Source: an uncultured Porphyromonadaceae bacterium
GTDB taxonomy: Bacteria > Bacteroidota > Bacteroidia > Bacteroidales > Muribaculaceae
Assembly: GCA_900548875.1 (NCBI GenBank)
Contig: URMA01000002.1
Coordinates: forward strand, 1-64,000
DNA length: 64,000 nucleotides
Direction: 5' to 3'
Positions 17,211 to 25,693 of this stretch are shown in pieces. Every line of letters starts with the position of its first letter. Within the stretch, counting starts at the first letter, position 1. The position numbers were made by a program, and so were the translations under genes. The notes under the pieces were generated by a model, which saw nothing but the letters and a program-made list of their open reading frames with translations, was not told the DNA's origin and did not search any database.

Positions 17211-17220
17211 GGCGGATATG

Positions 17221-17251
17221 TTTTTTATCTGTCCGATGCGGCTTATCTTTG
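17221..17251 (+). promoter_or_regulatory. Probable cutC promoter
   Basis: TATCTTTG at 17244-17251 is an exact -7 match, with T-rich DNA 20 bases upstream in the -33 place. It lies downstream of the earliest possible in-frame start, which supports the later ATG of cutC. Confidence 0.6.
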
Positions 17252-17271
17252 CAGAAAGTGAAGATGCAATG

Positions 17272-18018
17272 ATGGACTACAGATTTGAAATATGTGCCAA
17301 CTCTGTGGAAAGCTGTTTGGCAGCGCAGGAGGGTGGTGCCCACCGTGTTGAGCTTTGTGCCGGAATACCCGAAGGCGGAACAACGCCGTCGTATGGTGAA
17401 ATCGTCATGGCACGTCGGTTGCTCGACATCCGCCTGCATGTGATTATCCGTCCGCGGGGCGGTGATTTTCTCTATTCTCCGTTGGAGGTGGATACGATGG
17501 TCGAGGATATCCGCATGGCGCGTCAGGTGGGTGTCGACGGTGTGGTGTTCGGCTGTCTGGATGAAAACGGCGATTTGGACATGTCCGCCATGCGCCGGCT
17601 GATGGAAGCCGCCCGGGGATGTTCGGTGACTTTCCACCGCGCTTTCGACCGTTGTCGCAATCCGTTCGGCGTGATGGAGCAATTGGTGGAACTGGGCGTT
17701 GACCGTATTCTTACATCCGGTCAGCAGCCTACAGCTCCCGAAGGTGCTGCGATGATTAAAGAACTCGTAGAACGTGCCGACGGAAGAATCATCATACTTG
17801 CCGGTTGCGGAGTGAACGAAGGGAACATTCGCCAATTGGCAGAAGCGACGGGCGTGAAGGAATTCCATTTCTCCGCGCGTGAATCTGTGAAAAGCCGGAT
17901 GAAACTTGTCAATCCCGATGTGCAGATGGGTGCCGCCGGAGTGGATGAATATACCCGCCAGGTAACGACAGCCGCCCGCGTCCGTGCTACCATTGAGAGG
18001 TTAGAGGTTATGGGTTAG
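17272..18018 (+). CDS. cutC: CutC family protein
   Basis: A TIM-barrel protein of about 248 residues of the CutC family, historically linked to copper homeostasis, though the biochemical function is unsettled. Typical motifs: FEICANSVESCLAAQEGGA, RVELCAGIPEGGTTPS, VIIRPRGGDFLYS, VTFHRAFDRC and RILTSGQ. The frame opens at 17218, but the promoter box at 17244-17251 and family alignment favour 17272 (or 17269). The last codons and the stop lie in a GGTTAGAGGTTATGGG-type simple repeat, so the natural C-terminus seems to have been replaced by repeat DNA with little loss. Confidence 0.9.
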   Translation: MDYRFEICANSVESCLAAQEGGAHRVELCAGIPEGGTTPSYGEIVMARRLLDIRLHVIIRPRGGDFLYSPLEVDTMVEDIRMARQVGVDGVVFGCLDENGDLDMSAMRRLMEAARGCSVTFHRAFDRCRNPFGVMEQLVELGVDRILTSGQQPTAPEGAAMIKELVERADGRIIILAGCGVNEGNIRQLAEATGVKEFHFSARESVKSRMKLVNPDVQMGAAGVDEYTRQVTTAARVRATIERLEVMG

Positions 18019-18101
18019 GGGTTAGAGTGAGTTTACAGTTTACGGTTTACAGAATCACGCTAATCAATAACCCATAACCTATAATCTCTGACCCCAAACC
18101 C
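17999..18101 (+). repeat. Simple-sequence block with inverted arms around GTTTACAG repeats
   Basis: Left arm GGTTAGAGGTTATGGGTTAG (17999-18018), centre GTTTACAGTTTACGGTTTAC (from 18031), right arm AACCCATAACCTATAATCTC (from 18069). GGTTATGGGTT and its complement pair exactly. The same motifs occur at 13340-13410. It overlaps the 3' end of cutC. Confidence 0.75.
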
Positions 18102-18103
18102 GT

Positions 18104-19021
18104 TCATGAATGATGCGGGCGGAAGTGTTTCAGCACTTGGGCGAGAGCCTTTTTCAGCGTATCGTTGAGAATGATGATGGTTACTGCGATGATGATGAGC
18201 AGAATGCCGGTGGCTTCTTGCATGGTGAAGGCTTCGTTGAAGATGCAAACGCCGATGACGACTGCTGTAAGCGGTTCCATCGCTCCCAATACGGAGGTGA
18301 TGGTGCCTCCGATATGGCGGATAGCCAGCACCAGTGTGATGTTGGAAATTACGGTGGGAACAACGGCAAGAAGCACGAGATTGACTACCGACAAAGCATC
18401 GGGGATGGGCTGGATGCCCTCGTTGGTAGCTGCCTTAATGGCAAAAAGCACGGTGCTTACAATGAATACGTAAAAAGCGAGTTTGCGGCTGCTCATGTCA
18501 CGTACACGCGACTTGTTGACGGCGGTGATGTAGCTGGCATAGCCCACGGCGGAAAGCAACACGATGATAATGCCTTCCGTGCTGACTGTCAACTCCGAAC
18601 CTTTCAGGGAGAGTTGTGCCACGCCGAAAACTGCCATTACAATGGCAATCCACGTTATCCATGAGGCCCTTTCGCGGAAAAGAACGAGCATCAGCAGCGT
18701 AACGAACACCGGGTAGGTGAAATGGAGCGTCGTTGCCATTCCCGACCCCATGAAACTGTAGCCCCAGAAGAGAAACATGGCGGAAGCCGTGTAGAATAGG
18801 CCCAAGAGGAGAAACCGGGGAATATCCCTGCGGTCGATGCTGAATGTTTCCTTTTTCACTTTCATCATTATTCCCAATGCGATAGTGGCAAAGAGAAAAC
18901 GATAGAAAAGAATCGAATCAAATGCCATGCCCTTTGCCATCAGCGGCAAGGTGAACAGGGGAATCAGTCCGAATGTGACCGATGTTGCTATGCCGTAACA
19001 AAAACCTTTAAAGCTGCTCAT
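18104..19021 (-). CDS. DMT/EamA-family transporter
   Basis: A 305-residue protein with ten hydrophobic helices in two EamA repeats (about 5-140 and 155-290), as in the drug/metabolite transporter superfamily. The second repeat contains the usual EPLTAVVIGVCIFNE motif. Such inner-membrane carriers export amino acids or metabolites; the substrate cannot be read from sequence. It is divergent from the esterase gene and ends next to the cutC-associated repeat. Confidence 0.88.
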   Translation of the reverse strand: MSSFKGFCYGIATSVTFGLIPLFTLPLMAKGMAFDSILFYRFLFATIALGIMMKVKKETFSIDRRDIPRFLLLGLFYTASAMFLFWGYSFMGSGMATTLHFTYPVFVTLLMLVLFRERASWITWIAIVMAVFGVAQLSLKGSELTVSTEGIIIVLLSAVGYASYITAVNKSRVRDMSSRKLAFYVFIVSTVLFAIKAATNEGIQPIPDALSVVNLVLLAVVPTVISNITLVLAIRHIGGTITSVLGAMEPLTAVVIGVCIFNEAFTMQEATGILLIIIAVTIIILNDTLKKALAQVLKHFRPHHS

Positions 19022-19117
19022 TTCCTGTAGGAATTAAAATGCGAGCAAAGATAGTCTTTCTTTTGGCTTCGAGGGAAGTTATTCTTCAAATTTATCGGTC
19101 GAGAGTGCAAATTAGGC

Positions 19118-19148
19118 TTGCTTGTCGGGAGATTCTGTAGTATTTTTG
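19118..19148 (+). promoter_or_regulatory. Promoter of the esterase gene
   Basis: TTG at 19118-19120, 20 bases, TATTTTTG at 19141-19148: close to the Bacteroidetes consensus, about 43 bases before the ATG. Confidence 0.6.
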
Positions 19149-19191
19149 CCCTGCGGTAAGATTTGACCGTTTACTATTAAACGTATTGAAA

Positions 19192-19905
19192 ATGGAAGAA
19201 AGAGTAATTTGTCTGCAAAAGGATGAAAAGTCGGCGCGTCTGCACATCTTCTCCGCAGGGGAGGGTGTCAGGACGGCTGTCATAATGTGTCCCGGCGGCG
19301 GTTTCCGCCAAGTGGCAATGGAACATGAAGGACGCGATTTCGCGCCCTGGTTCAACGATCGCCATATCACGTATGCAGTTCTTGAATACCGTATGCCTGA
19401 AGGCAACGGCAACTTGCCTATCGAGGATGTTCGGGCAGCAATAAAGGAGATGCGAGCCGAAGGTTATATACGCATCGGCATTATGGGCGCCTCGATTGGC
19501 GGTTATATAGCCGGTAGCGCGGCTGTTTTTCTGGAAGGTATTGAACGTCCGAATTTCCAGATACTGCTTTATCCGGTAATCAGTATGCTCGACAGTCTGA
19601 CGCATTTGCCTTCGCGTGAGAGACTGTTGGGGCCTGCGGTTTCAGAAGAGGAACAGCAGCGCCGTTCGCTGGATTTGCATGTCACCGGCGATACGCCCAG
19701 CGCATTTATCGTTCTGACGGCCGACGACCAGGCTGTCAGTCCTGTCAATTCGCTCCGCTATTACGAAGCCCTTTTGAAGAATGATGTACGGGCTACGCTG
19801 CATATCTACCCGGAAGGCGGACACAGTTTCGGATTCCGCGACACCTTTGCCTACAAGCCATTGTGGCTTGCCGAACTGGACAAATTCCTGTCGGAAGAGA
19901 TATAA
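19192..19905 (+). CDS. Alpha/beta hydrolase, probable carbohydrate acetylesterase
   Basis: A 237-residue cytoplasmic alpha/beta hydrolase without a signal peptide. The oxyanion region CPGGGF (33-38), nucleophile elbow GASIGG with Ser101, an acid in TADDQAVS and His in GGHSFGF make a complete catalytic triad. The layout resembles acetyl-xylan esterase/BD-FAE-type hydrolases, which remove acetyl groups from sugars; the substrate is inferred. The ATG at 19192 is chosen over an upstream TTG. Confidence 0.82.
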   Translation: MEERVICLQKDEKSARLHIFSAGEGVRTAVIMCPGGGFRQVAMEHEGRDFAPWFNDRHITYAVLEYRMPEGNGNLPIEDVRAAIKEMRAEGYIRIGIMGASIGGYIAGSAAVFLEGIERPNFQILLYPVISMLDSLTHLPSRERLLGPAVSEEEQQRRSLDLHVTGDTPSAFIVLTADDQAVSPVNSLRYYEALLKNDVRATLHIYPEGGHSFGFRDTFAYKPLWLAELDKFLSEEI

Positions 19906-19933
19906 CGCGTTCTGCATAACGCATTCACGACAT

Positions 19934-19976
19934 AACGCCAGGCATGGGATTGCTTTCCCAAATGCCTGGCGTTTCT
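19934..19976 (+). terminator. Terminator of the esterase gene
   Basis: Perfect 12-bp stem (AACGCCAGGCAT at 19934-19945, complement at 19962-19973), followed by T-rich DNA. Confidence 0.85.
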
Positions 19977-19989
19977 GTATCCTGTCGTC

Positions 19990-20032
19990 CGTAAAAACGA
20001 AAACTCCTGCCTTTCATCACGAGAGACAGGAG
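19990..20032 (-). terminator. Terminator of the FN3/T9SS protein gene
   Basis: On the minus strand, CTCCTG (20032-20027) pairs with CAGGAG (20009-20004), followed by TTTTCGTTTTT. Confidence 0.6.
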
Positions 20033-20059
20033 CCCGGGTAGTTTGTTTGTATAAAAAAA

Positions 20060-22210
20060 CTATCTTACACTTACTTTTTTTGTGAAATTTTGAGACTGAA
20101 TAATGTATATTCCGCTTGGTAAATTAAAAAAGTGTATTGAAGATCCATCTTTTTCAGCTATCAGCTGACCTAATATATTATAAATCCGTGCTTTGACTGA
20201 TTCTGTTGAAGTGACATGTACTGTGCCTTTTGTGGTCGACACTGTAATCTTGCTGTTTCCGACTGTTTCCACACCTGAAGTTCCGTTGATTTCCACCTTG
20301 TCGATGTGGATATTATATCCATAGTCGGATATGCCTTTGAACGCAACGGCAACGGCTTTCTCTCCGGCATATTTGCTGAGGTCGAACGAATATTGTTTCC
20401 ATCCGTTTTCGGCTGCCTTGCGGCTTATTTCGGCTAAACTGTCTATTGTACCGTCGGCCTTGACCACTTCTACCGTGATTCTGTCGTTGGTAGCGAATGT
20501 TCCCGAGTAGTGGTAGAGGGCGAAGTTCAAATACTGTTCCTGTCCTTCTGCCAGCTTGATGGCCGGGGAAATGATTCTCGATTCAGTTTGTTTCGGCACA
20601 TCGGATGAATACGAATTGAACGTCAGCATGCCGTTGTCGGTATCGAATGCCTCCGTGTCCGGATTGCTTCCGGTGAGGTCAACTGACCAGCACGTGGCAT
20701 TGTTGCTCAGATTGTTTTCGTACCAGTTGTAAGTTGCAGTTCCGTTGGCAAACGATTCAGAGAATGGTGTCGGCAGGGCGTTGCCGAAGAGCATTGCCTT
20801 TGAAATGGCGGCTTCCGATTCGCCTGCTGCGTTGATGGCGGTGACGGTATAGAATGTATAGCCGTATTTTTCGCCGGCATTTTCATCGGTGTAGCTGCAT
20901 TCCGTCAGATTGTCGGCAACGGTTGTTCCGTCGTTGCGGACTATTTTGTAGCGGAGGTTTTCTGCATCAATGTTTCCGTCGTTGACGCCGGATTCAGGAG
21001 CATTCCACGAAAGTACGGCTTTGCCGTCGCTGTCGGATATGTTCAGATTGCCTATTGGCTTCGGAATGTCGGTTCCTGCCCAAACCGTAAAGCAGGCATA
21101 GAGGCCTTTTCCCACACTGTTCTTTGCCACAATGGCTATGTGTTTCAGCCCTTCGGTCAGTGTCAGACTCTTTGTAAAGTCGCTTCCCGGTGCATAGCCG
21201 CCTTCGGAGAGGACTTTCTCTCCGTCTACATAAACCATCACTTCCAAATCACCTGTCAGTTCTTGTCCCTCAAATGTCTTTTCCGGCAGACGGAAGCTGA
21301 GTGTTCCTGTAAGGCCGCTGTTGTCTGCGGGTACATAAGCCACATTTTCCACCCAATTCGGTGCGCCATATACCGGATTTTCAATATAAGTGGCTACTAT
21401 CTGGTAAGGTCCGTCCTTTGAAATCTGGGTGGCCTTTCCCGTATCCGTATTAACCTCAAAAATGTCCATTACACCCGAGCGGGCGGACGCATACCAGTAG
21501 AGTTTGTCGGTGCGGTAGTCGAATGCCATGCTCTGGCTGTATCTCGGATCCAGTCCCGTATAGCCGATGCGTTTCATCTCGCAGGTAGTCTTGTCTATTT
21601 CGCACAAGTAGCCTCCCATGTCGATGGCATACATCTGGCCTTTGCTGTTGATGGCCGCAGCGGAGAAAGAGCTGTCGAGGTAGTCGACTATTGTGGTTGA
21701 CGCGCCTGTGGTCGGATCAAATTCCCGGTAGTTGCGGTAAGCACCGCTCCATGGGTCGGCAAAAAATCCGTAAATTTTACCCGTAGTCGGGTCGTAGCAC
21801 AGACTGCCTGCAAGGTTTTCAAGCAGTTCGATAACCACCGGTTCTTGAATTTGTTCCCATGTCTCGGCATCGAAAACCAGATAGCGGTTTCCGGCAGTAT
21901 AACCGTCTTCCACGTCATTGGTCATGGCGTAGACTTTACCGTTGACATACGTGGCCGATTCCCATGAGAAATCAGCCCCTTTTACAACGGGATTCAGGGA
22001 AATCTTCTCGCTTGGATAGAAATTGTACAGACCGAGGTCCGCTTCTCTGTCCTGGTCGCAAGTCCAGTATTTTGAGCCGGCCATTGTCCACCAGATAAGC
22101 GGTTCGTTGTCCGTATGCAGCATATTTCCGGCAATCTCCGACAAACTTTCTGCGGAGACGGTTGCATACAGGGGCAGTAATACGGTCGATAATAGTAGTA
22201 GCTTTTTCAT
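20060..22210 (-). CDS. Secreted T9SS cargo protein with propeller-like, FN3 and jelly-roll regions
   Basis: A 716-residue exported protein. A Sec signal peptide (1-20) is followed by a region of repeated blades (about 40-290) rich in YxxDxxTGK-type turns, suggesting a beta-propeller. Then come a fibronectin type III domain (about 385-475), a MAM/choice-of-anchor-J-like region (about 480-640) and a type A T9SS sorting domain at the end (about 650-716: ARIYNILGQLIAEKD ... LPSGIYIIQ). It is predicted to cross the outer membrane by the type IX system and be anchored or released. Function is likely adhesion or glycan contact, with no catalytic motif seen. It follows the RCC1 gene on the same strand. 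Confidence 0.85.
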   Translation of the reverse strand: MKKLLLLSTVLLPLYATVSAESLSEIAGNMLHTDNEPLIWWTMAGSKYWTCDQDREADLGLYNFYPSEKISLNPVVKGADFSWESATYVNGKVYAMTNDVEDGYTAGNRYLVFDAETWEQIQEPVVIELLENLAGSLCYDPTTGKIYGFFADPWSGAYRNYREFDPTTGASTTIVDYLDSSFSAAAINSKGQMYAIDMGGYLCEIDKTTCEMKRIGYTGLDPRYSQSMAFDYRTDKLYWYASARSGVMDIFEVNTDTGKATQISKDGPYQIVATYIENPVYGAPNWVENVAYVPADNSGLTGTLSFRLPEKTFEGQELTGDLEVMVYVDGEKVLSEGGYAPGSDFTKSLTLTEGLKHIAIVAKNSVGKGLYACFTVWAGTDIPKPIGNLNISDSDGKAVLSWNAPESGVNDGNIDAENLRYKIVRNDGTTVADNLTECSYTDENAGEKYGYTFYTVTAINAAGESEAAISKAMLFGNALPTPFSESFANGTATYNWYENNLSNNATCWSVDLTGSNPDTEAFDTDNGMLTFNSYSSDVPKQTESRIISPAIKLAEGQEQYLNFALYHYSGTFATNDRITVEVVKADGTIDSLAEISRKAAENGWKQYSFDLSKYAGEKAVAVAFKGISDYGYNIHIDKVEINGTSGVETVGNSKITVSTTKGTVHVTSTESVKARIYNILGQLIAEKDGSSIHFFNLPSGIYIIQSQNFTKKVSVR

Positions 22211-22228
22211 ATATGACTGAAAACTAAA

Positions 22229-22257
22229 GGAGTGGGATTTGAAATTAATCCCGCTCC
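22229..22257 (-). terminator. Hairpin between the two T9SS genes
   Basis: Ten-base inverted repeat (GGAGTGGGAT at 22229-22238, ATCCCGCTCC at 22248-22257). On the minus strand it is followed by a moderately T-rich stretch, so it may end or attenuate transcription from the RCC1 gene. Confidence 0.55.
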
Positions 22258-22278
22258 ATTTTCAGTTACGGTAATAAT

Positions 22279-22350
22279 TTTATTTGAATAGGATGCTGTT
22301 TGCAGAATATTCAAGCAGGCTTGGATTTCTGCTTTTGCCTTACACTATTT
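22279..22350 (+). repeat. Dispersed repeat (type A), degenerate copy
   Basis: This stretch matches the type A units at 12496 and 53378: an AATAGGATGCTG-like opening, then GGATTTCTGCTTTTGCCTTA, ending at CACTATTTC. The promoter boxes are decayed, and the right end covers the stop codon (22345-22347) of the RCC1 gene, which lies on the opposite strand. Confidence 0.6.
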
Positions 22351-23745
22351 CTTAATGAATTTCTGGACGCTTTCGCCATTGTCGCCGGCTACTTTTACAA
22401 AGTATACGCCATTGGCAAGAGCCGATACGTTCAGTGTAGTTGAAGTTCCGTTGATGTTGGCCTTCTTCGCTACGAATGCACCGTTGGCGCTGTAAACGTA
22501 TACTGTGTTCAACGCAGCAGCGTCGGAAATCGTGATCGTTTCAGTGGCTACAGTCGGGAATACCTTAGCAGAAGATGTCGTGTTGGCAGTGATGCTGTTG
22601 ACACTTGACAAACCTCCGAACTCAGTCGGTACTGAACGGGCATCTGTATCACCCAAACCGAGTTGGCCGTAGCGGTTCCAACCCCATACCCATATTGAAC
22701 CGTCTTCCTGGATACCCATGGAGTGGTAGCTGGCAGCTGAAACCTTTTGCCATTTGGCGGTACCTACCTGAATCGGAAGCATGACATCGGTTGTTTCGCC
22801 GTTACCGATTTCTCCGTGAGGATTATAGCCCCATGCCCAAAGAGTGCCGTCTTCCTTGATGGCGAGTACGTGATAGTCGCCTACCGAGAACGATTTTACA
22901 TTTTCCAATGCTTTGCCCGGTACACCGGAATTTTGTCCTTCAGTTTCGCGGCCAAGTTCGCCTTCACCGTTTGAACCCCATGTCCAAATCGAACCGTCGG
23001 ATTTTAAAGCGACAGTGTGGGATATACCAGTTTCAAGGGCTACCCAATCGTTGTCAGTTCCAACTTGAGTCGGCTCATAATAATAGGCTTCGTCCGTGTC
23101 GGCAATTTGTTTTCTGTCGTTTTTGCCCCATGCCCAAAGTGTTCCGTCGGCTTTGATACCAGCTGCATGATAATAGCCGGTTGCTGCATCAATCCAGCGG
23201 TCAGTCCCCAATTGGAGCGGATAGGCAACATATTCGTAGTCAGGACCTTGACCGGTTACATAGTCCCAGTTTTTACCCCATGTCCAGAGTGTGCCGTCAT
23301 TTTTGATGGCGCAATATGTAGAGGAGCGGCCCTTGATTTGTTTCCATTGCGTGTCGTCGTCGACTTTTGAAGGAGTATATACGCCGCCATACGTGCTTAC
23401 GTTAGGTTGGCCGAGCTGACCGTAGGTATTAGAACCCCAAATCCAGAGTGTTCCGTCTTCCTGAATACCGGCAGAAGTAAAACTTGAAGCGCAAATGGCT
23501 TTCCACTTGGCATCGCCGATTTTTTCAAAAGTGCTGATGTCATAGTTGAATTCATAGTCACCGCATTTTCCGTTTCCTATTTGTCCGTACCCATTGGAGC
23601 CTGCTGCCCATAGATAGCCGTCTTTGTCAATGACCATCGTATGTGAACTTCCCGACATGTCTTTCCATTCGGAATTTACTACTTGTGCCTGTCCTTGTGC
23701 AGCAAAGAGTGCGGCAACTGATAAAATTGTAATAGTTCTTTTCAT
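22345..23745 (-). CDS. Secreted RCC1-repeat protein with T9SS sorting domain
   Basis: A 466-residue exported protein. A Sec signal (1-20) is followed by about seven RCC1-type repeats (about 30-375). Each repeat has the form DGTLWAWGxNxxGQLG and together they should form a seven-bladed propeller. The last about 75 residues are a type A T9SS domain (VYVYSANGAFVAKK ... ANGVYFVKV). RCC1 propellers bind proteins or glycans; a surface binding role is inferred. It lies downstream of the TPR regulator gene and upstream of another T9SS cargo gene on the same strand. Confidence 0.88.
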   Translation of the reverse strand: MKRTITILSVAALFAAQGQAQVVNSEWKDMSGSSHTMVIDKDGYLWAAGSNGYGQIGNGKCGDYEFNYDISTFEKIGDAKWKAICASSFTSAGIQEDGTLWIWGSNTYGQLGQPNVSTYGGVYTPSKVDDDTQWKQIKGRSSTYCAIKNDGTLWTWGKNWDYVTGQGPDYEYVAYPLQLGTDRWIDAATGYYHAAGIKADGTLWAWGKNDRKQIADTDEAYYYEPTQVGTDNDWVALETGISHTVALKSDGSIWTWGSNGEGELGRETEGQNSGVPGKALENVKSFSVGDYHVLAIKEDGTLWAWGYNPHGEIGNGETTDVMLPIQVGTAKWQKVSAASYHSMGIQEDGSIWVWGWNRYGQLGLGDTDARSVPTEFGGLSSVNSITANTTSSAKVFPTVATETITISDAAALNTVYVYSANGAFVAKKANINGTSTTLNVSALANGVYFVKVAGDNGESVQKFIKK

Positions 23746-23909
23746 AACTTATAAATATATGTTAGCACTGTTATGTGACAAATTGTATATTCTAATGTTG
23801 TTTTTCGTTTCGATTTGTTACCCACAAATGTATAAAACTAAACAAATTAAAACATCTGAAATGTCACGAAAAGCAGGGACATTGAGGTGGAAAAAAAGGG
23901 ACATTTTTC

Positions 23910-25583
23910 CTATAATGTTGACAGATAGCTAAATAGCGAACTCGTGTCATCGAGGTGCATTTTGGCAGAAATTCGTTGTTTCCTCTTTTTGCACGCTTCG
24001 ATGGTAATGTTGAGGAGCGAAGCAATTTCTTTGGTATTGAGTCCCATGTAGGTGTAGGCAATGAATCGGAGGTCATTTGCGTTGAGATCGGGGTGCTTTT
24101 CTCTCAATGATGCCATAAATGCGGAGTTGACTTCTTCAAAGTAGGTGAGGAAGTTTTCCATTTCGGTATCGTTGCGCAACTGGCTTTTCAGTTTCAGCAG
24201 GTACTGGTTGTAGGCCGCATTGTGGTTGACAGAGTCAATTTTCGACAGAAAGTCGAGCGTTTCTTTTATCAGGTCATTCCGGCTGGAAAGGTGCAGGGCT
24301 TTCGCTGTCAGCTCCCGGTTTTTAGTCTCGATTTGGTCGTAGAGTTCCGATTTCTCAATGCGGGCCTTCATTTCCCGTTCCTTCAACTGGTTTTCCAGAA
24401 TAATCTTTTTATTTTGGGCGTCCTCCAGTTCCAGTTCAACGATTTTCTGCTGTTGTTCCGCCATTTTGCGTTTCTGCTTGTTTTTGCCGATTTGCATTCT
24501 CAGTACCCAGATGACGATGACAATCAGGATGGCAAATGCCGTAAAAATCCAGCGTTCGAATTTGATGGCCACTTGCTGTTCCATCAATTTTGTCTGGGAA
24601 TCGAGCAGGTCAAGCTTGATCTTGCTGTTTTCATAAAACAGATGGTTTCGGTTGCTTTGCAATGAATCCTTGATTTGCATGGCGGAATCAAGATAGGTAA
24701 TCGACTGTTCGAAAAGGCGCGCTTTCTGATAGATGGCAGAGATGTGGCTATAGACTGATGCCTTGAATTTCAAATCGTTGGAAGCCAGCGCTCTCTTTGC
24801 AAACGCTGCTGCCGCCTGTGTCTTTCTCTCATGTTCGGCGATGTTGGAATAGTCCAGCATCATGCTATAGTAGGTGTGAGGGTCTTCGGTTGGAGTCAAC
24901 TGTGGCTGTATTTCGTCCAATATTGACTTCGCTTCATCGTATTTCTTGTTGGCAATCAGTATGTTTGCCTTATTCTCTTTAGCCATGAGCCGTTGGCTCA
25001 CTTCCGCTTTCGGCAGAATGGTAATGGATTCATCGATAAATTGTTCGGCAACAGGCAGATTACCGTTTATTTGGTTGATTTTTGACAAGTTGATGGCTGT
25101 AGCCCCTCGTAGGAGAGAGTCGTTGTGTTCCGTTGCGTAGTCGTAGATTTTTTGGAACGACACGGCTGCCTTGTCATACTGCTCTTCTTCGCAGTAGAGC
25201 ACGGCCATATTGTTGAGAGCCTTGAGAGTATATTCCGGCGGCAGATTCTTTTCGGCAAAATTGTAGAGTTCGATAATCATGTTCAGCGACTCGTTGAAAT
25301 TGTACATTTCGTAGTAGCTCTTTGCCAATTGGTTGACGGCATTGAAATGTTGTTCGTTCCAATTGTTTTCGTCTGCAATTTTTTTCGCTTCAGTGAGCAT
25401 TTGTATGGCGTTCTGATATTGCTTTTCCCGCATGCACTGTCGGGCCGACATTATCAGAGAGTCGCACTGCTCTTTCGTTTGCGGTCCCCTTGTGCCGCAA
25501 GCTACCAGGAAAAACAGCGGAAGGAAGAATATGAACAGGCAGATTGTTGAGGGTAAGTGATTGTAGATTTTGTTCATTTTCAT
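23910..25583 (-). CDS. Membrane-spanning TPR regulator with LuxR-type DNA-binding domain
   Basis: A 557-residue one-component regulator. The N-terminal signal contains a lipobox-like FLVAC (Cys29). Tetratricopeptide repeats fill about 40-310, a single membrane helix lies at about 345-362, a coiled coil (about 366-430) follows, and a LuxR-type helix-turn-helix closes the protein (about 495-550: LNANDLRFIAYTYMGLNTKEIASLLNI). The topology implies a periplasmic TPR sensor joined to a cytoplasmic DNA-binding domain. Such proteins are known in Bacteroidetes but their signals are mostly undefined. The genes just downstream encode two T9SS cargo proteins, the obvious candidate targets. Confidence 0.88.
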   Translation of the reverse strand: MKMNKIYNHLPSTICLFIFFLPLFFLVACGTRGPQTKEQCDSLIMSARQCMREKQYQNAIQMLTEAKKIADENNWNEQHFNAVNQLAKSYYEMYNFNESLNMIIELYNFAEKNLPPEYTLKALNNMAVLYCEEEQYDKAAVSFQKIYDYATEHNDSLLRGATAINLSKINQINGNLPVAEQFIDESITILPKAEVSQRLMAKENKANILIANKKYDEAKSILDEIQPQLTPTEDPHTYYSMMLDYSNIAEHERKTQAAAAFAKRALASNDLKFKASVYSHISAIYQKARLFEQSITYLDSAMQIKDSLQSNRNHLFYENSKIKLDLLDSQTKLMEQQVAIKFERWIFTAFAILIVIVIWVLRMQIGKNKQKRKMAEQQQKIVELELEDAQNKKIILENQLKEREMKARIEKSELYDQIETKNRELTAKALHLSSRNDLIKETLDFLSKIDSVNHNAAYNQYLLKLKSQLRNDTEMENFLTYFEEVNSAFMASLREKHPDLNANDLRFIAYTYMGLNTKEIASLLNITIEACKKRKQRISAKMHLDDTSSLFSYLSTL

Positions 25584-25629
25584 CTATTTTTGTCAAAAAT
25601 ACTATAAAAATAGAAATATTGAAAATAAA

Positions 25630-25666
25630 AATACGGGAAATGCATAAAATTAATTAGCATTTCCCG
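25630..25666 (-). terminator. Terminator of the fucosidase/transglutaminase operon
   Basis: Minus strand: perfect 10-bp stem (CGGGAAATGC / GCATTTCCCG; 25666-25657 with 25643-25634), followed by TATTTTTATTTT. Confidence 0.85.
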
Positions 25667-25693
25667 TCGGTCTTGTGTATTGTCGCCGGTAGT

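Noticed and set aside
17999..18030. Telomere-like GGTTAGGGGTTAG run
   Set aside because: A bacterial simple repeat that also occurs in the opposite form; there is no sign of a linear end.
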